Source: Desulfobacterales bacterium (GTDB lineage Bacteria; Desulfobacterota; Desulfobacteria; Desulfobacterales; Desulfobacteraceae). From it: a DNA stretch of 8,697 nt. The stretch is taken from the NCBI GenBank assembly GCA_022361135.1, contig JAKSBM010000372.1:1-8697 (forward strand), given 5' to 3'. Positions 5,696 through 8,697 of the stretch are shown piece by piece (the first letter of the stretch is position 1; the number at the start of each line of letters is the position of its first letter). The notes under the pieces are model-generated. The model did not search any database, had not been told where the DNA came from, and saw only the letters and a list, made by a program, of their open reading frames with translations. Both the position numbers and the translations under genes were made by a program.

Positions 5696-8600
5696 ATGCA
5701 AAAAAATACTAGTTCAGAGAATAAGCCGTCTGAGGGTAGACGTGTGCTTGTTATCGGTGGTGGTGTCGGCGGCATCCGCGCTGCTCTGGATTTGGCAGAA
5801 TCCAGGCGCGATGTAACGCTCATCGACAAATCCTATTCCATCGGGGGGCTCATGACCCAGTTGGACAGGACTTTCCCCACTAATAACTGCGACCTGTGTA
5901 CCGTGTCCCCTCATCTTTCCGAAGGAGCCCGGGAGCGTCACCTTGAGATCAAGCCCATGACGCGTCTCGATAAGCTCACCGGCGAGGCGGGCAATTTTTC
6001 CGCAACACTGGTGACCCAGCCCCGTTACATTGATATGGACAAATGTACGGCTTGCGGCGAATGTTACAAAAAGTTCCCCGAAGCCGTTCGTTTTACACCG
6101 GGCCTGGATCCCAGGGCCCCCACCTGTATGCGTTATCCCCAGGCCACGCCCTATGCCTACTCCATTGACATGGACAAGGTGGAAGACGTTGCCAAGCTCC
6201 AGGGCGTTTGTAAAGCCGGTGCCATCCTGGCCGAAGACAAGGAAACCGAAGAAACGGTGGATGCTGCCTCCGTTGTTCTGGCCATTGGTGCCGAACTCTT
6301 CGATCCCACGGCCTTGGATTACCTGGGCAACGGGCAGTTTGCCAATGCCATGAGCGGTCTGGAATACGAACGCATCATGTCTGCCTCCGGCCCCTTCCAG
6401 GGCAACCTGGTAAGACGGTCCGACCAGAAGAAACCCAAGAAAGTGGCCTGGCTCCAATGTGTGGGATCCCGCGGCATCAACAGAGCCGATGTCCCCTACT
6501 GCTCCGGCGTTTGTTGTATGTACGCCCTCAAGGAAGCCATGGTGACCAAGGAACGGTTCGGTGACGACATCGAAACCACCATCTTCTTCATGGACATGAG
6601 AACCCACGGCAAGGGGTACGAAGAGTACTACAACCGCGCCCGTGACGAGTTCGGCGTCCGCATGGTCAGAAGCCGTCCCCATACCATCCTTGAAAAGGCC
6701 GACACCAAAAACATCGAAATTGCCTATGCAGTGGAAGATTCCTCTGAAAAGGCCGTTGAAGAGTTTGATATGGTTGTCATGTCCACGGGTTTCCGCATCA
6801 CCGAAGATTCCGTGGAGCTGGCCGGCAAATTGGGCATCGATCTCAACGAACACAAGTTCGCTGCCACCGATTCCTTCAGCCCGGTGAAAACTTCCAAACC
6901 CGGCGTCTATGTCTGCGGTGTTTATGAAAGCCCCAAAGACATCCCCGAAACCATGGTACAGGCCTCTGCAGCTGCTTCCATGGCCGCGGCCGATGTGCCC
7001 GTCACTTTGGTGGAACAGATGGAAGAGGAAATTTATCCTCCGGCCCGGGACATCTCCGGTGAAGATACCAAAATCGGTGTCTTTATCTGTGATTGCGGCC
7101 TGGAAATCGGCGGTATCATCGACGGCAACGCACTGCTGGATTACGTGAAATCCAACCCGGACGTGGCCGTGGCCGAAGCCGTTGGACATGGTTGCTCCGC
7201 AGAATCCATGGACCGCATCGAAGCGGCCATCAAGGAAAACGGTCTTAACCGTGTGGTCATTGGCGGATGTTCCCCCAGAACCCACGAAGCCAAATTCCAG
7301 GATCTGCTCCAGAGAGCCGGCCTGAACCGTTACCTGGTGGAAATTGTTAACCTGAGAGACCAGAATACCTGGGCCCACCTGGCCGAACCCACTTCTGCCC
7401 TGGAAAAAGCCATGAAGCTGCTCCAGATCGGAATCTCCGGCGTTCGTCAGAACATGGCCCTCACCGATCACACCCTGCCCATGAACCAGAATGCTCTGGT
7501 GGTCGGCGGTGGCGTCACCGGTATGACCTCTGCCCTCCAGCTGGCGGACCAGGGAATCAAGGTATACATCGTGGAACGGGCTCCTGCCCTGGGCGGTCTG
7601 GCACAGTCTGTGCGCTCCACCCTTGAAGGTGATGATCCAAAAGCTTTCGTAGCTGATCTCATCGAAAAAGTGGCCACCCACGAAAACATCCAGGTTCTCA
7701 CCCGTTCCATCATCGTTGACCACGAAGGCATGCCCGGACGTTTCTCCACCGGCGTACAGACCGGTGCCCGCATGACCTATATGAAGATCGACCACGGCGT
7801 GACCATCCTGGCCACCGGTGCCCTGCCCAACAGACCCGCCGCTTACGGCCTGGGTGAACTGGACAAGGTTGTGACCCAGCTGGATCTGGACGCAGTGATC
7901 TGTGACGATGAAGAAAAGATCAAGGCCCTCAACCGTGTGGTCATGATTCAGTGTGCCGGCTCCCGTGAAGGCGACAATCCCAATTGTTCCCGGATCTGCT
8001 GCCAGGCCGCCATGAAAAATGCCCTGCGCATCAAGGAAATCAATCCCGATGCAGACATCTTTGTTCTTTACAGAGATATCCGCACCTACGGATTCCAGGA
8101 AGATGCCTATCGCAAGGCCCGTGAACTGGGCGTGAAGTTCATCCGCTTCTCCCTGGATCAGCGTCCCGAAGTCACCGAAGTTGAAGGTGGACTCAATGTT
8201 CGCACCCATGACTTTGTCCTGGATGCCGACCTGGACATCTCTGCCGATTGTGTGGTGCTTTCCACCGGTATGACCGCAGATGATGAAGCCACCGAAGATC
8301 TGGCCTACATGTTCCATTTGAACAGAACGCCGGACAATTACTTCCTGGAAGATCACATCAAACTGCGCCCCATCGACATGGCCGTTCGCGGCGTCTATGT
8401 GGCCGGTTGTGCCCATTCTCCCAAGACCATCAGAGAGAGCGTTACCCAGGCCCAGGCCGCTGCCGGCCGCGCCCAGACCATGCTGGCCAAAAAGGAAATC
8501 AACCTGGGGGCCTCCGTGGCCACGGTTGACGGTACCAAATGTGCCTCCTGTCTGATCTGTGTCAGAGCCTGCCCCTTTGACGTTCCCTTTATCAATGCCG

Positions 8601-8697
8601 ACGGTTATTCCCAGATTGACGCCGACAAGTGCCACGGCTGTGGTACCTGTGCTGCCGAGTGTCCTGCAAAAGCGATTCAGCTCAGAACATTCGAAGA
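5696..8697 (+). CDS. Giant tandem HdrA-like iron-sulfur flavoprotein (runs off right edge)
   Basis: 1000 codons are visible. This is an electron-transfer flavoprotein of the heterodisulfide reductase subunit A family, likely the flavin hub of a cytoplasmic complex. Module 1 (about 16-440): FAD motif VLVIGGGVGGIRAAL, CDLC (65/68), and an inserted ferredoxin at 111-180 that is degenerate (C117, C120 and C123 present, the fourth position is Phe127; the second site keeps only Cys172). CVGSRG (255) and YCSGVCC (269-274) follow. Residues 458-595 are the HdrA N-terminal domain with CDC (465/467), C500 and GGCSPRTHE (C525). Module 2 (about 598-930): second FAD motif LVVGGGVTGM, ALGG, CAGSREGD (753) and CSRICC (764-769), with no inserted ferredoxin. 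A regular 2[4Fe-4S] ferredoxin follows (C949/952/955/959 and C979/982/985/989). Two HdrA modules in one chain recall BamE of the benzoyl-CoA reductase complex. The start is ATG 5696 with AGG 6 nt upstream. It is probably co-transcribed with the metF-like gene; the 110-bp gap shows no clear promoter or terminator. Confidence 0.9.
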   Translation, partial: MQKNTSSENKPSEGRRVLVIGGGVGGIRAALDLAESRRDVTLIDKSYSIGGLMTQLDRTFPTNNCDLCTVSPHLSEGARERHLEIKPMTRLDKLTGEAGNFSATLVTQPRYIDMDKCTACGECYKKFPEAVRFTPGLDPRAPTCMRYPQATPYAYSIDMDKVEDVAKLQGVCKAGAILAEDKETEETVDAASVVLAIGAELFDPTALDYLGNGQFANAMSGLEYERIMSASGPFQGNLVRRSDQKKPKKVAWLQCVGSRGINRADVPYCSGVCCMYALKEAMVTKERFGDDIETTIFFMDMRTHGKGYEEYYNRARDEFGVRMVRSRPHTILEKADTKNIEIAYAVEDSSEKAVEEFDMVVMSTGFRITEDSVELAGKLGIDLNEHKFAATDSFSPVKTSKPGVYVCGVYESPKDIPETMVQASAAASMAAADVPVTLVEQMEEEIYPPARDISGEDTKIGVFICDCGLEIGGIIDGNALLDYVKSNPDVAVAEAVGHGCSAESMDRIEAAIKENGLNRVVIGGCSPRTHEAKFQDLLQRAGLNRYLVEIVNLRDQNTWAHLAEPTSALEKAMKLLQIGISGVRQNMALTDHTLPMNQNALVVGGGVTGMTSALQLADQGIKVYIVERAPALGGLAQSVRSTLEGDDPKAFVADLIEKVATHENIQVLTRSIIVDHEGMPGRFSTGVQTGARMTYMKIDHGVTILATGALPNRPAAYGLGELDKVVTQLDLDAVICDDEEKIKALNRVVMIQCAGSREGDNPNCSRICCQAAMKNALRIKEINPDADIFVLYRDIRTYGFQEDAYRKARELGVKFIRFSLDQRPEVTEVEGGLNVRTHDFVLDADLDISADCVVLSTGMTADDEATEDLAYMFHLNRTPDNYFLEDHIKLRPIDMAVRGVYVAGCAHSPKTIRESVTQAQAAAGRAQTMLAKKEINLGASVATVDGTKCASCLICVRACPFDVPFINADGYSQIDADKCHGCGTCAAECPAKAIQLRTFE

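Noticed and set aside
5714..8635. A 973-codon open frame on the minus strand
   Set aside because: It is the exact antisense register of the hdrA gene and exists because that gene avoids TTA, CTA and TCA codons. Its translation is low-complexity (Gly/His/Phe/Val/Asp-rich) with no family motif, while the sense strand has clear FAD and Cys motifs.

Overview
The window looks like chromosomal DNA of a strictly anaerobic, probably complete-oxidising sulfate-reducing member of the Desulfobacterota (Desulfobacteraceae-like). This is an inference from content: a very large iron-sulfur flavoprotein of the heterodisulfide-reductase HdrA family next to a methylenetetrahydrofolate-reductase-like gene, a Cys-rich PAS sensor kinase, and moderately GC-rich genes separated by AT-rich promoters. 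No rRNA, tRNA, CRISPR array, insertion sequence or prophage structural gene was seen.

Left block, minus strand (3282 down to 1): a 500-aa soluble sensor histidine kinase (pseudo-receiver, PAS with four cysteines, kinase core), then after 12 bp an exported tandem-rhodanese sulfurtransferase, then after 74 bp the first 258 codons of a RapA-type SNF2 ATPase that runs off the left edge. The kinase and rhodanese genes look co-transcribed. rapA also has its own good promoter candidate (TTGACA-N17-GATAAA), whose -35 box overlaps the rhodanese stop codon and whose -10 box lies in the loop of a GC-rich inverted repeat.

Middle, plus strand: divergent from the kinase is a 217-aa CI-type repressor with a LexA-like S24 peptidase domain and an intact Ser/Lys dyad, followed by a 103-aa two-helix membrane protein of unknown role. 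The 141-bp divergent spacer holds a perfect 12-bp palindrome that could be an operator.

Right block, plus strand: an AT-rich spacer (4464-4712) carries a strong sigma70 promoter with an A/T-rich UP-like element and a transcribed leader of about 157 nt, which begins almost at once with a long imperfect hairpin. It drives a 290-aa MetF-like protein and, 110 bp later, a giant HdrA-like protein (1000 codons visible, open at the right edge). That protein is two HdrA flavin modules in tandem: the first has a degenerate inserted ferredoxin, the second is preceded by the HdrA N-terminal cluster-binding domain and followed by a normal 2[4Fe-4S] ferredoxin. The pairing suggests that methyl/methylene-tetrahydrofolate chemistry is coupled to a flavin-based, possibly bifurcating, electron-transfer complex. 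Its remaining subunits would lie beyond the right edge. This pair is the most interesting system in the window.
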